Origin: DAISIL01 sp036822015
GTDB taxonomy: Bacteria > Bacteroidota > Bacteroidia > Cytophagales > Bernardetiaceae
Direction of reading: 5' to 3'
DNA length: 57,541 nt
Assembly (NCBI GenBank): GCA_036822015.1
Contig: DAISIL010000016.1
Location: 1 to 57,541, forward strand
A program made the translations under genes and the position numbers. Positions 50,993-57,541 of this stretch are shown in pieces (the stretch's first letter is position 1; every line of letters starts with the position of its first letter). The notes below the pieces were generated by a model. It searched no databases. It saw only the letters and a list, made by a program, of their open reading frames with translations, and was not told the origin of the DNA.

Positions 50993-51697
50993 ATGCCAAC
51001 CACGTATGGGCTGCCCAAAAAAAAGGAAGAAGTGATGGAGGTGCTCCTGACGGCGTTTACGGAGGAAAATCTGGATGCCCTCGAGTATGACCGGCGCATG
51101 GAACAGGCGATGGAAGCCGAAAGTATTGAGGCATTGGAGCAGATCATCGCAGATTTCCCGTTGGAGATTCGGCGGCGCATTTTTCCATCAACAGCCACAA
51201 CGACGACAACTCGCCGCTCTGCTACATCGGCTGCCTTACCGGCTTTGCCTCCCCTGCGCGTCGTGATGGGAGAGTCCTACCAACACCTTTCCGAAATCAA
51301 CAAGCAACCCCTGGCGCTCTTTGCCGCCCTTTCTACCCAAAAAATTGACCTGCGGGATGCCGTCTTGCTTTCGGATGAGCTGGTAATCAAGGTAGAGTGT
51401 ATTTTGAGTGAGACCGTTATCGACCTGCGCAACGAGCAGCTCAACGGAAGGCGCATTCGCTTTGTCGTTCACGGAGCCTTAGGGGAAATCAAAATCTTGC
51501 TTCCCCCAGGTGGTCTCATTGAGCAAGCCGTTGATTTGATCGGCGGCAGCCTATCGGTCAAAGACAAACGCAAGGGATGGCTCAAACGCCTGCGCGGCCA
51601 AAGCCCGGATCCACTCGAACACCTCTACACGGTCATCGTGCAAGGAAATTTTTGGTTTGGCTCCATCCGAATTGTCTATGATGGGCTGATGCCGTAA
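50993..51697 (+). CDS. DUF1707/LiaF-like cytoplasmic protein
   Basis: A 234-residue protein. The N-terminal 60 residues (KEEVMEVLLTAFTEENLDALEYDRRMEQAMEAESIEALEQIIADFP) resemble the DUF1707 or SHOCT-type helical domain. A Thr-rich linker (TATTTTTRRSATSAA) then leads to a beta-rich C-terminal half (about 110-234, QKIDLRDAVLLSDELVIKVECILSETVIDLRN, GEIKILLPPGG), like the cell-wall-active antibiotic response (LiaF/DUF2154) fold. No membrane helix is present. It may be a regulatory adaptor; no partner is nearby. It is 84 bp after radA and 42 bp before pyrE. Confidence 0.75.
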   Translation: MPTTYGLPKKKEEVMEVLLTAFTEENLDALEYDRRMEQAMEAESIEALEQIIADFPLEIRRRIFPSTATTTTTRRSATSAALPALPPLRVVMGESYQHLSEINKQPLALFAALSTQKIDLRDAVLLSDELVIKVECILSETVIDLRNEQLNGRRIRFVVHGALGEIKILLPPGGLIEQAVDLIGGSLSVKDKRKGWLKRLRGQSPDPLEHLYTVIVQGNFWFGSIRIVYDGLMP

Positions 51698-51739
51698 ATG
51701 ATATTTTGTCTCCAATAAAAAAGTTTGTTTCTTTGCTCT

Positions 51740-52390
51740 ATGCAAATGACCGCGAGTAACCTAACCCGTCAAGCAGTAGCCCGGCGGCTTCTGGCACTGG
51801 AGGCTGTCAAGTTCAGCCCTGATGCCCCTTTTCGTTGGGCTTCGGGTTGGCTTTCGCCGATCTACTGCGACAACCGCCTGACGCTCTCCGATCCCGAGAC
51901 ACGGCGGTATATCAAGATGGCTCTTTCCGAGGCCATCTTTACGGAGTTTCCCGAGGCGGGAGGCATTGCGGGCGTAGCTACGGCAGGGCTTCCACAAGCC
52001 GCCTTAGTAGCTGACACACTGAATCTTCCGATGATATACGTCCGAGATAAAGCCAAAGCACACGGGCGCAAAAACCAAATCGAAGGCAAGCTAGATACCC
52101 GTCGCCCTTGGGTCGTGATTGAGGATTTGATCTCGACGGCGGGTAGTTCTTTGGCTGCCGTGTCGGCCTTACGAGCAGCTGGGGCGCAGGTCGTCGGGAT
52201 AGCGGCCATTTTTACGTATGGCTTTGGGGTAGCAGAGCAAAACCTCAAAGAAGCCCAAGTCCCCTGGGTGGCTTTATCGGACTACACCACCCTCATCAAG
52301 GAAGCTCTACAACAAGGGTACGTGAGCCAGGAACACGCCCAAACGTTACAGGATTGGCGCAAAGACCCCGAAAATTGGCATCCTGCCTAA
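51740..52390 (+). CDS. pyrE: Orotate phosphoribosyltransferase
   Basis: A 216-residue cytoplasmic enzyme that joins orotate and PRPP to form orotidine monophosphate in pyrimidine synthesis. The ATG at 51740 (MQMTASNLTRQAVARRLL) is used rather than a TTG 15 bases upstream. The PRPP motif is VVIEDLISTAGSS (125-137), and the flexible loop is RDKAKAHGRKNQIEG (102-116). The substrate region FRWASGWLSPIYCDNR matches the family. Usual length is 200-225. A possible -7 box for the next gene begins 11 bp after its stop. Confidence 0.96.
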   Translation: MQMTASNLTRQAVARRLLALEAVKFSPDAPFRWASGWLSPIYCDNRLTLSDPETRRYIKMALSEAIFTEFPEAGGIAGVATAGLPQAALVADTLNLPMIYVRDKAKAHGRKNQIEGKLDTRRPWVVIEDLISTAGSSLAAVSALRAAGAQVVGIAAIFTYGFGVAEQNLKEAQVPWVALSDYTTLIKEALQQGYVSQEHAQTLQDWRKDPENWHPA

Positions 52391-52401
52391 TAAATGATTG
52401 A

Positions 52402-52409
52402 TAATTTTG
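52402..52409 (+). promoter_or_regulatory. Candidate -7 box (TAATTTTG) before trhO
   Basis: TAATTTTG fits TAnnTTTG and is 19 bp before the trhO ATG. A TTG occurs 24 bp upstream, slightly too far, so the site is only a candidate. Confidence 0.35.
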
Positions 52410-52428
52410 CTAAAAAGCGCATTAAGTT

Positions 52429-53583
52429 ATGTTCCTTTACAATCGCATCAACAAAAAAGAACGCAAGCAACAACTGCTGCAAACCGACGAAGAGCGTTTC
52501 ACCATTTCGTTTTACCGCTATCATGCCATCAAAAATCCACATTTTTTTAGGGATTACCTGTATGCCCAGTGGGACACCTGGCGCGTATATGGGCGGGTCT
52601 ATGTAGCCACCGAGGGCATCAACGCACAAATATCTGTTCCCAAAGCTCACTTTGACGACTTTCAGGCGCACCTCCAAACGATTACTTTTCTGGCGGGTGT
52701 CCGGCTCAACATCGCCCACGAAGACGACGGCAAATCCTTTGCCTTGCTCAAAATCAAGATCAAGCCCAAGATCGTCGCCGACGGACTGGAGGACGAAACC
52801 TTTGACGTAACCAACAAGGGTATCCATGTAAACGCGCAGGAGTTCAACGCCTTAGCCGAAGACCCAGATACGATCATCCTCGATATGCGCAATCATTATG
52901 AGTCCGAAGTGGGGCATTTTGAAGGGGCTATTTGTCCCGATGTCGATACGTTTCGAGATTCTCTCCCGCTCATCGAAGAGATGCTCGCCCAACACAAAGC
53001 AGACAAAAAACTGCTCATGTACTGCACCGGTGGTATTCGTTGCGAAAAAGCCAGCGCGTATTTTAAACACAAAGGCTTCAAGCAGGTCTATCAACTGGAT
53101 GGTGGGATCATCCACTATGCCCGCCAGGTAAAAGAAGGTGGACTACCGAACAAGTTTTTGGGCAAAAACTTTGTTTTTGATGAACGCCTAAGCGAGCGCA
53201 TCGGCGATCAGATTATCAGCCATTGCCACCAGTGCGGCGCACCCGCTGATACCCATACGAATTGCAAAAATCTAGCGTGTAACTTGCTCTTTATTCAGTG
53301 CCAGGAATGCGCCAAAAAATACGAAGGCTGTTGTAGCCGCGACTGCCAAGCCGTGATACAGCTACCCGAAGACGACCAAAAAGCACTACGCAAACATCTG
53401 CATACCAACGCACAGCAGCAAAATCGCATCTTTCGGAAAGGGCGACGGCTCAAAGATTATCACAACACCCCTGCCCTACAACGTCCTTATGTACCCACGA
53501 CTACCACGGCGGCGATAGCGCACCAAAAGGCAGACGAATCCCCATCGACACACTCCAAAAATCCCGCTGCGGAACCGTCTTGA
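52429..53583 (+). CDS. trhO: Oxygen-dependent tRNA uridine(34) hydroxylase (rhodanese-like)
   Basis: A 384-residue cytoplasmic enzyme of the YceA/TrhO family, which hydroxylates uridine 34 of certain tRNAs using oxygen. The N-terminal acylphosphatase-like domain has GRVYVATEGINAQISV; the rhodanese domain has the active Cys199 and the second Cys205 in MYCTGGIRCEKAS. A Cys-rich zinc-binding-like C-terminal region follows (CHQCGAPADTHTNCKNLACN). The last 30 residues are a Thr/Ala-rich tail. Its final 83 bases overlap the convergent gene at 53501. Confidence 0.95.
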   Translation: MFLYNRINKKERKQQLLQTDEERFTISFYRYHAIKNPHFFRDYLYAQWDTWRVYGRVYVATEGINAQISVPKAHFDDFQAHLQTITFLAGVRLNIAHEDDGKSFALLKIKIKPKIVADGLEDETFDVTNKGIHVNAQEFNALAEDPDTIILDMRNHYESEVGHFEGAICPDVDTFRDSLPLIEEMLAQHKADKKLLMYCTGGIRCEKASAYFKHKGFKQVYQLDGGIIHYARQVKEGGLPNKFLGKNFVFDERLSERIGDQIISHCHQCGAPADTHTNCKNLACNLLFIQCQECAKKYEGCCSRDCQAVIQLPEDDQKALRKHLHTNAQQQNRIFRKGRRLKDYHNTPALQRPYVPTTTTAAIAHQKADESPSTHSKNPAAEPS

Positions 53584-54151
53584 TCGTTGTTCCGTTCACA
53601 AAATGATTCATCAAAAAGGCTACCTGACCTTCGGTAAACCAATAAACCGAACCCAGGGCAAACTCTACCCCAAGCCCGAGGTTACCGTGCAAGCGAAGCA
53701 CATTCTTATCATCAAAATATACTTGATCGGATGGCGGTACACTGCTCTCGATATGATCCCGTTGCCAGGTCATCTTAAAACTATGCCCGCTTACCCCAGC
53801 AAAAGTATAAAGTGCTGCATTAGAGGCGTTAAAGCTACCCAGCAGATAGTAATACGCTTTCAGGTCTGCTCCCATATCAGTAACGGTAGCCGGCGACTTA
53901 TACATGTACGTATTCTCACCCGTGGTGCGGTACATCAGCCCTAACTTCATGGCCGTTTTGTAACCCAATCCGTACATGCCCCGCAGTTCCCCGCCGATCA
54001 TAGCCGGAAAATCATCTACATCACCCGTCGGGAAATCGGACATTTTGCCAAAAAAAGTGTGATACGTAGCATTCAGCCCCACACTAAATTGGGCCTGGGC
54101 AAACCCGTGTATCAGCAACAAAAAAGACAGGCAGAGAAAAAAGCGTTTCAT
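53501..54151 (-). CDS. Outer-membrane beta-barrel-like protein, unknown function
   Basis: A 216-residue exported protein starting at the ATG at 54151: signal peptide FFLCLSFLLLIHGFAQAQ, then alternating beta strands typical of an eight-stranded barrel (FSVGLNATYHTFFG, MKLGLMYRTTG, ADLKAYYYLLGSFN, FWSVSMGIRLPFGALSPPW). An upstream extension of the frame has no ATG-linked signal and is dropped. The family is not recognised beyond 'outer-membrane barrel-like'. The gene overlaps trhO tail to tail by 83 bp. Confidence 0.75.
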   Translation of the reverse strand: MKRFFLCLSFLLLIHGFAQAQFSVGLNATYHTFFGKMSDFPTGDVDDFPAMIGGELRGMYGLGYKTAMKLGLMYRTTGENTYMYKSPATVTDMGADLKAYYYLLGSFNASNAALYTFAGVSGHSFKMTWQRDHIESSVPPSDQVYFDDKNVLRLHGNLGLGVEFALGSVYWFTEGQVAFLMNHFVNGTTIKTVPQRDFWSVSMGIRLPFGALSPPW

Positions 54152-54233
54152 GGTATTGAGCGTTTCACGTTTCTTTGTTGCAATAACGCAAAAATTCCTC
54201 AAATATTCTCTCTGCCTGCCCCATGATGAGGCT

Positions 54234-54776
54234 CTAAACCTGCTTCGTGAGTTGTACATTGAGGCTTAAACGCACCTCGTTGCTGACCACAACATTACCG
54301 GCCTCCGTTACGGCATCCCAAGCCAGACCAAAATCTTTGCGAAGGATCGTTCCCGTAATTTCAAAGCCAGCTTTGGTTTGTCCGTAAGGATCAACGGCTG
54401 TTCCGTGATGCACAACGTTAAGGCTCACCGGCTTTTCGATGCCACGTATGCTCAAGATGCCCGAAAGCGTGTAGGTATCCTCACCTGTGGCTTTAAAGGC
54501 CGTCGAGGCAAAAGAAAGCTGGGGATGATTGGCTGCATCAAAAAAATCCGCAGACTTCAAGTGTTCGTCGCGCTGGGCATTGTTGGTGTACAGGCTTGCT
54601 ACCTCGGCGGAGAAACTCACCGATGCCCCTTCAAAGCCCTCGCCATCAGCGGATAAGCTCCCTTCAAAACTAGCAAACGATCCCGTAACCGTTGAGACCA
54701 TCATGTGCTTAACCTTAAAATAAACTTCGGAATGCGTCGGATCAATGATCCATTGTTGTTGTGTAGCCACAGACAT
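54234..54776 (-). CDS. YceI-family polyisoprenoid-binding-like protein
   Basis: A 180-residue protein of the YceI lipocalin-like family. The start IIDPTHSEVYFKVKHMMVSTVTGSF is family-typical; further on are DFFDAANHPQLSFAST and LSIRGIEKPVSLNV. Family members bind isoprenoids in a long internal cavity. It lacks a signal peptide, so this version is cytoplasmic, unlike E. coli YceI. A run of 13 A (54809-54821) lies 33 bp upstream. It is 82 bp upstream of the outer-membrane barrel gene on the same strand. Confidence 0.92.
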   Translation of the reverse strand: MSVATQQQWIIDPTHSEVYFKVKHMMVSTVTGSFASFEGSLSADGEGFEGASVSFSAEVASLYTNNAQRDEHLKSADFFDAANHPQLSFASTAFKATGEDTYTLSGILSIRGIEKPVSLNVVHHGTAVDPYGQTKAGFEITGTILRKDFGLAWDAVTEAGNVVVSNEVRLSLNVQLTKQV

Positions 54777-54808
54777 AAGGATTGTGATAAGTTAATGGTG
54801 TGAGAATT

Positions 54809-54821
54809 AAAAAAAAAAAAA
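54809..54821. repeat. Homopolymer run of 13 A before yceI
   Basis: Thirteen A residues in the yceI upstream region, followed by ATGTT-TC-AACAT, a short palindrome at 54824-54835. Slippage could alter promoter spacing, or the length could be a sequencing artefact. Confidence 0.5.
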
Positions 54822-54908
54822 CGATGTTTCAACATTGATTTGCATTTAAAACGATTTTCTTTCCGCTAGGGTTGGGTGATGTATTCATAAAAAAGCAAAA
54901 ATTTTATC

Positions 54909-55691
54909 CTACTTATGCACCTGCTGCTCCCACCAGAGAAGGGTTTCAAAAATCGCTCTTGCACTACTTTTTTGGTAGTCAGGGTCAAGGAGCAGTTGAG
55001 CGTTCTGGTAATGCGTAAAGAATAGGTTTTCGATCAAGATGGCCGGGGCGGTGGTGTAGTACAGAACAGCAAAATTTTGCTCAAAATCACTGTCGCCATC
55101 GCTTCGGTCTCGGCGGTAATGAATGCGATCACCATGCAGCCGCTCCATTTGTCGGTAAAGTTCCTCTGCAATGGCATCACTTCGGGTAAGCCCCCGAGAA
55201 GTAAAAACAGAAAATCCATTGGCTGTACTTCGTTGCGGTTTTCCGTCCACAAAAGGCGTTTGATTGTCTTTTCCTTGTGCATCTACGTGTAAGCTAACAA
55301 AAACTGAAAACTTACCTTGCTTACGAGTATCAGCATCGGTTTGGTTGGCGATGCGTATCCGCTCACTCAAAGGGCTATCCAGATAGGGGTGGTAAGTAGG
55401 CACAACGGCTATACCGGCTGCCTCACAATAGGTCTGCAAATAACCCGCTACTTTTCGGTTGATGTCTCCTTCCCTGATTTCAAAATCTTTTGTCCCATCA
55501 TCCTTGAAATGAACGTAATAGCGTCCCTGCTGTGGTGGGGTCATGTATTGTCCCGTCTCGGGATGCGTACCACCATGCCCGGCATCCAGGCACAAGACCA
55601 ATTTGCGTTCGGGTACAACGGACAAACTGTCTCGGAGTGCTTCTAGCTCCGTGATGATGCGGTTGAGGCGTTGTCGGAGATCGTCAGGCAT
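54909..55691 (-). CDS. N-acetylmuramoyl-L-alanine amidase (Amidase_3)
   Basis: A 260-residue zinc amidase that would cut the bond between N-acetylmuramic acid and the stem peptide. Zinc ligands: His39 (LDAGHGG), Glu74 (EIREGDIN) and His135 (SLHVD); catalytic Glu221 is in LIENLFFTH. An N-terminal helical region (MPDDLRQRLNRIITELEALR) replaces the usual signal peptide, so I see no export signal. It may be cytoplasmic for recycling, or be exported by another route. It is 6 bp downstream of the LysM protein gene, so the two are co-transcribed. Confidence 0.92.
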   Translation of the reverse strand: MPDDLRQRLNRIITELEALRDSLSVVPERKLVLCLDAGHGGTHPETGQYMTPPQQGRYYVHFKDDGTKDFEIREGDINRKVAGYLQTYCEAAGIAVVPTYHPYLDSPLSERIRIANQTDADTRKQGKFSVFVSLHVDAQGKDNQTPFVDGKPQRSTANGFSVFTSRGLTRSDAIAEELYRQMERLHGDRIHYRRDRSDGDSDFEQNFAVLYYTTAPAILIENLFFTHYQNAQLLLDPDYQKSSARAIFETLLWWEQQVHK

Positions 55692-55697
55692 GGCTAT

Positions 55698-56594
55698 TTA
55701 GAGCGTATCACGGGGTTGCTGTGCAGTAGTATCGGGGGTAAGAGGAGAAGGATCAGCGTGTTTTTTCGGTATTAGTGATACTTTTTGATAAACTTTCAAC
55801 TTTTGTCCTATTCTAATCAAATCTTTACTTTGGAGTTGGTTAAAGCGAGAAATCTCTTGCAGGCTCATCCCATATTTGGCCGCAATAGCCGAAAGTGCTT
55901 CGCCGCGCTGGACTTCATGGACATCAACTTTGGCGGGGGTACGTACCCGCAGGCGTTGCCCCTCCTTGATTTGAGTATTACGCAGACCATTGATGCGGAT
56001 GAGTTCTTGGGGCGACATCCCGTTTCGGTACGCGATGCCATTGAGCGTTTCCCCGAAACTGACCGTGTAGCTAGTCAGGATCGAAATGGTATCGCGGGTT
56101 TCGATGCGTCTGGCTAAGTCCAGGAGCTGCTCCCGCTGTTCGGTCAGGCTTTCATTTTGGGCTGCCTCCAAAGCCTCCGTAACCAGGGCGGCATCAATGC
56201 GGCTGACGGCTTCGTAGAGCAAAAAAGACTCGGACAGGCTGTCAATTTGGGCTTGCAAACGGGGATAATCAGGGGCGTAAAGCTGCCGGAGTTTTTGTTG
56301 TAGAATCTCTCGGCGGCGTTCTTGTAATTCTTCTGCTATATCTTGATAAAGAGAATCTTGCAGTGCCAAATCAACGATCATCACGGCCGAGTCGTAGTTG
56401 CCCAAAGTAAGCAGCTCGGGTATCCTTTTCTCCTCCCAAAACTGGTCAATGGGGCTTTTCGCTGAAAGCCACCAAACTAGCGGTAGTAGTAGCAAAGCAC
56501 CCAACACGTACCAGGCCTCCTTACGCAAGCGTGGAGACGGCTTTGGCGGAGCCGACGGAGCTTTGGGACGATTGCGAGGCAAATTTTTTTTCAT
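55698..56594 (-). CDS. Membrane-anchored LysM-repeat protein
   Basis: A 298-residue protein started at the ATG at 56594. A basic Pro-rich N-tail (RNRPKAPSAPPKPSPRLRK) precedes one membrane helix (about 27-45, WYVLGALLLLPLVWWLSA). A helical region follows (about 60-165, with repeated DSLYQDIAEELQERR), and then two LysM domains (about 175-220 and 225-270): YTVSFGETLNGIAYRNG and HEVQRGEALSAIAAKYG. The C-tail is Thr/Pro-rich. LysM binds N-acetylglucosamine in peptidoglycan, so the protein probably localises the amidase encoded 6 bp downstream (inference). Confidence 0.88.
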   Translation of the reverse strand: MKKNLPRNRPKAPSAPPKPSPRLRKEAWYVLGALLLLPLVWWLSAKSPIDQFWEEKRIPELLTLGNYDSAVMIVDLALQDSLYQDIAEELQERRREILQQKLRQLYAPDYPRLQAQIDSLSESFLLYEAVSRIDAALVTEALEAAQNESLTEQREQLLDLARRIETRDTISILTSYTVSFGETLNGIAYRNGMSPQELIRINGLRNTQIKEGQRLRVRTPAKVDVHEVQRGEALSAIAAKYGMSLQEISRFNQLQSKDLIRIGQKLKVYQKVSLIPKKHADPSPLTPDTTAQQPRDTL

Positions 56595-56611
56595 GGTAAG
56601 CAAATCTACAT

Positions 56612-56660
56612 AAAAAAATCCGTATCTCGAGCCGTTGCCTTTGCCGAAATACGGATTTTT
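56612..56660 (-). terminator. Intrinsic terminator of the tRNA-Ser/tRNA-Pro unit
   Basis: Perfect 12-bp inverted repeat AAAAATCCGTAT (56614-56625) and ATACGGATTTTT (56649-56660). On the minus strand a T run follows. It lies 8 bp after tRNA-Pro and 18 bp before the LysM ATG. Confidence 0.85.
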
Positions 56661-56668
56661 GTATGTTG

Positions 56669-56742
<74 letters not shown>

Positions 56743-56761
56743 AACATAATAAACATACTTG

Positions 56762-56849
56762 CAGAGAGGACGGGATTCGAACCCGCGATACGCTAGAAGC
56801 GTATACAAGATTAGCAATCTTGCGCCTTCAGCCGCTCGGCCACCTCTCT
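56762..56849 (-). tRNA. tRNA-Ser (anticodon GCU)
   Basis: Complete class II cloverleaf with long variable arm (TATACGCTTCTAGCGTA): acceptor AGAGAGG/CCTCTCT, anticodon stem CAAGA/TCTTG around TTGCTAA (anticodon GCT). Discriminator G. CCA not encoded. First gene of a two-tRNA unit. Confidence 0.97.
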
Positions 56850-56864
56850 TTCCCAATCAGTGTG

Positions 56865-56896
56865 CAAAGATAGCGGATTCTTGAAGACTTCTGCAA
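56865..56896 (-). promoter_or_regulatory. Promoter of the tRNA-Ser/tRNA-Pro unit
   Basis: On the minus strand TTG (56896-56894), 21 nt, TATCTTTG (56872-56865), continuing as TATCTTTGCA. It is 16 bp before tRNA-Ser. Confidence 0.7.
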
Positions 56897-56907
56897 GTTT
56901 TTAGGCG

Positions 56908-56951
56908 AAAAAAAACCGGATAGCTACATTATTTGTTAGCCAGCCGGTTTT
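56908..56951 (-). terminator. Intrinsic terminator of the 30-residue gene
   Basis: AAAACCGG (56912-56919) and CCGGTTTT (56944-56951) pair, with an inner 4-bp helix GCTA/TAGC. Read on the minus strand it is followed by a run of eight T (56915-56908). It lies 26 bp after the small gene's stop. Confidence 0.75.
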
Positions 56952-56976
56952 CTTGCTGCATCAAACAAATGCACGC

Positions 56977-57069
56977 TTATCCTTCGAGGGGGCATTCGTT
57001 GATCGTTTCAGGCTTTTTGCAGCCTTCTTCAGCAGTTGCATTGCAAATAGGACATACGGTCGGTTCCAT
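56977..57069 (-). CDS. 30-residue Cys-containing protein
   Basis: A tiny protein starting MEPTVCPICNATAEEGC, with four cysteines (C6, C9, C17, C26) including a CPIC knuckle, and a second half with KKPETINECP. The spacing resembles a small zinc ribbon. There is no signal peptide. A clear terminator directly downstream and an inverted repeat upstream suggest a separate transcript. No family is recognised; very small zinc-ribbon proteins are easily missed by annotation. Chance is possible at this length. Confidence 0.45.
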   Translation of the reverse strand: MEPTVCPICNATAEEGCKKPETINECPLEG

Positions 57070-57105
57070 GAGCATTAGTTGGTTAGATGTGAAACTTAAA
57101 TTCAA

Positions 57106-57146
57106 CTGATAAACGTCATAGGTGAAAATAAAGTTTTGTTTATCAG
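57106..57146. promoter_or_regulatory. Inverted repeat CTGATAAAC-N23-GTTTATCAG
   Basis: Perfect 9-bp arms with a 23-nt spacer, 37 bp upstream of the small gene's ATG. The half-site again contains TGATAA/TTATCA, as in the siaB leader. Operator function is only a suggestion. Confidence 0.35.
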
Positions 57147-57191
57147 AAATTTAGAATCAGTCTAATTTACTTTTCTCACAAGATGATCCTT

Positions 57192-57464
57192 TTACGGTTT
57201 TGTGGTTTTATCGAGGAAACCAAGACAGAATCGAAGACTTTGGGCGGTGTGGAAGGATTGCGCTGCGGGTGCTGTTTTGGGGTCGGGTTCTTTTTCTGGG
57301 ATGGTAATTTCTTTGCTGGTGGTGAGGTCGTATTGTGCGAGTTTGGTGAAGTCTGTTCGGTGTTGTTTTTTGAGATTGGTGGATTCGTCGGTGTAGATGT
57401 TGCGTATGTCTGGGTTGGGCGATGTGATGCGGGAAGGGAAGTTCTCCTTACGTCGGTCTGTCAT
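57192..57464 (-). CDS. Possible small protein at the right edge
   Basis: A 90-residue open frame on the minus strand (MTDRRKENFPSRITSPNPDI, hydrophilic, few hydrophobic residues). Third codon positions favour C, as in confirmed genes of this window, which argues for coding; a frame of similar size on the plus strand is Gly/Phe/Val-rich and looks like its shadow. No motif or signal is recognised. The 57070-57541 stretch otherwise holds only inverted repeats. Low confidence. Confidence 0.3.
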   Translation of the reverse strand: MTDRRKENFPSRITSPNPDIRNIYTDESTNLKKQHRTDFTKLAQYDLTTSKEITIPEKEPDPKTAPAAQSFHTAQSLRFCLGFLDKTTKP

Positions 57465-57494
57465 GTCGGACGCTCACGCAGCGGACTCAATCTT

Positions 57495-57521
57495 TGACAG
57501 GGTCTGTCAGTATTTTTTTTC
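57495..57521. promoter_or_regulatory. Short inverted repeat TGACAG-GGT-CTGTCA plus T run
   Basis: A 6-bp stem (57495-57500 and 57504-57509) followed after GTA by eight T on the plus strand. It could be a weak plus-strand terminator, or an operator 31 bp upstream of the minus-strand frame at 57464. The window ends 20 bp later. Confidence 0.35.
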
Positions 57522-57541
57522 TTCTGTGGATAGTTTGGTTT

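Overview
The window looks like a scaffold from a member of the Bacteroidota, most likely a Cytophagia- or Saprospiria-type gliding or filamentous relative. The call rests on a type IX secretion sortase (PorU), a protein with a type IX sorting tail, GLPGLI and carboxypeptidase-regulatory/TonB-receptor proteins, SpoIIE phosphatases with the Bacteroidota-style 'AQ.IQ..(I/L)LP' linker, a lack of Shine-Dalgarno sequences, and promoters of the Bacteroidota type (TTG, 19-22 nt, TAnnTTTG). It is nearly all chromosomal housekeeping and envelope genes, densely packed and on both strands. I see no rRNA, CRISPR array, insertion sequence or prophage. One run of 100 Ns (25865-25964) marks a scaffold gap.

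Layout. 0-4 kb: a small Cys-rich secreted peptide, a GLPGLI protein and an outer-membrane barrel that overlaps it. 4-8 kb: a receiver-SpoIIE phosphatase, a dihaem c-type lipoprotein and a TPR protein. 7.9-11 kb: urocanate hydratase, without other hut genes, and an unknown secreted protein. 11-17 kb (minus): porU, cheR, cheB and a lone nuoH in a row. 17-25 kb: tRNA-Val, a siaB-siaC partner-switch pair, a D-Ala-D-Ala dipeptidase with an LRR lipoprotein, fabD, an M48 peptidase with a coiled-coil protein, and htpG. 25-27 kb: two nearly identical tandem Uma2 genes, the first interrupted by the N gap. 27-34 kb: a haem/siderophore-type TonB receptor, a sorted surface protein, an NAD-dependent reductase, tRNA-Asp and a phosphoesterase. 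34-41 kb: a nucleotide-sugar-epimerase-like protein, a 43-residue lipoprotein, a cyclase, a sensor-like SpoIIE phosphatase, ruvC, an OmpA-family protein and an FkbM methyltransferase. 41-47 kb: groES-groEL, a GT-C-like membrane protein, an NlpC/P60 lipoprotein and HMG-CoA synthase. 47-57 kb: ctaA-cyoE-radA, pyrE, trhO, yceI, amidase and LysM genes, tRNA-Pro and tRNA-Ser, and a 30-residue Cys protein.

How the genes fit together. Haem A synthesis (ctaA, cyoE) and nuoH point to aerobic respiration. HMG-CoA synthase points to mevalonate-type isoprenoid synthesis. Two SpoIIE phosphatases, SiaB, SiaC and an unaccompanied CheR/CheB pair suggest a phospho-switch signalling network spread over the chromosome. 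PorU processes type IX cargo such as the protein at 29710.

Points worth most attention. (1) The N gap is flanked by exactly the same 55 bases and lies at the point where the two Uma2 copies diverge; joining over the overlap restores a full-length gene. (2) tRNA promoters share an extended box TACCTTTGCA or TATCTTTGCA. (3) cheR-cheB-nuoH are tightly linked. (4) siaB has two GATAA/TTATC palindromes upstream. (5) Very small genes at 35475 and 56977 have transcription signals near them. (6) The peptide/GLPGLI/barrel module at the left edge may be a peptide-handling system. Nothing here was tested against a database; family calls rest on motifs recognised by eye.
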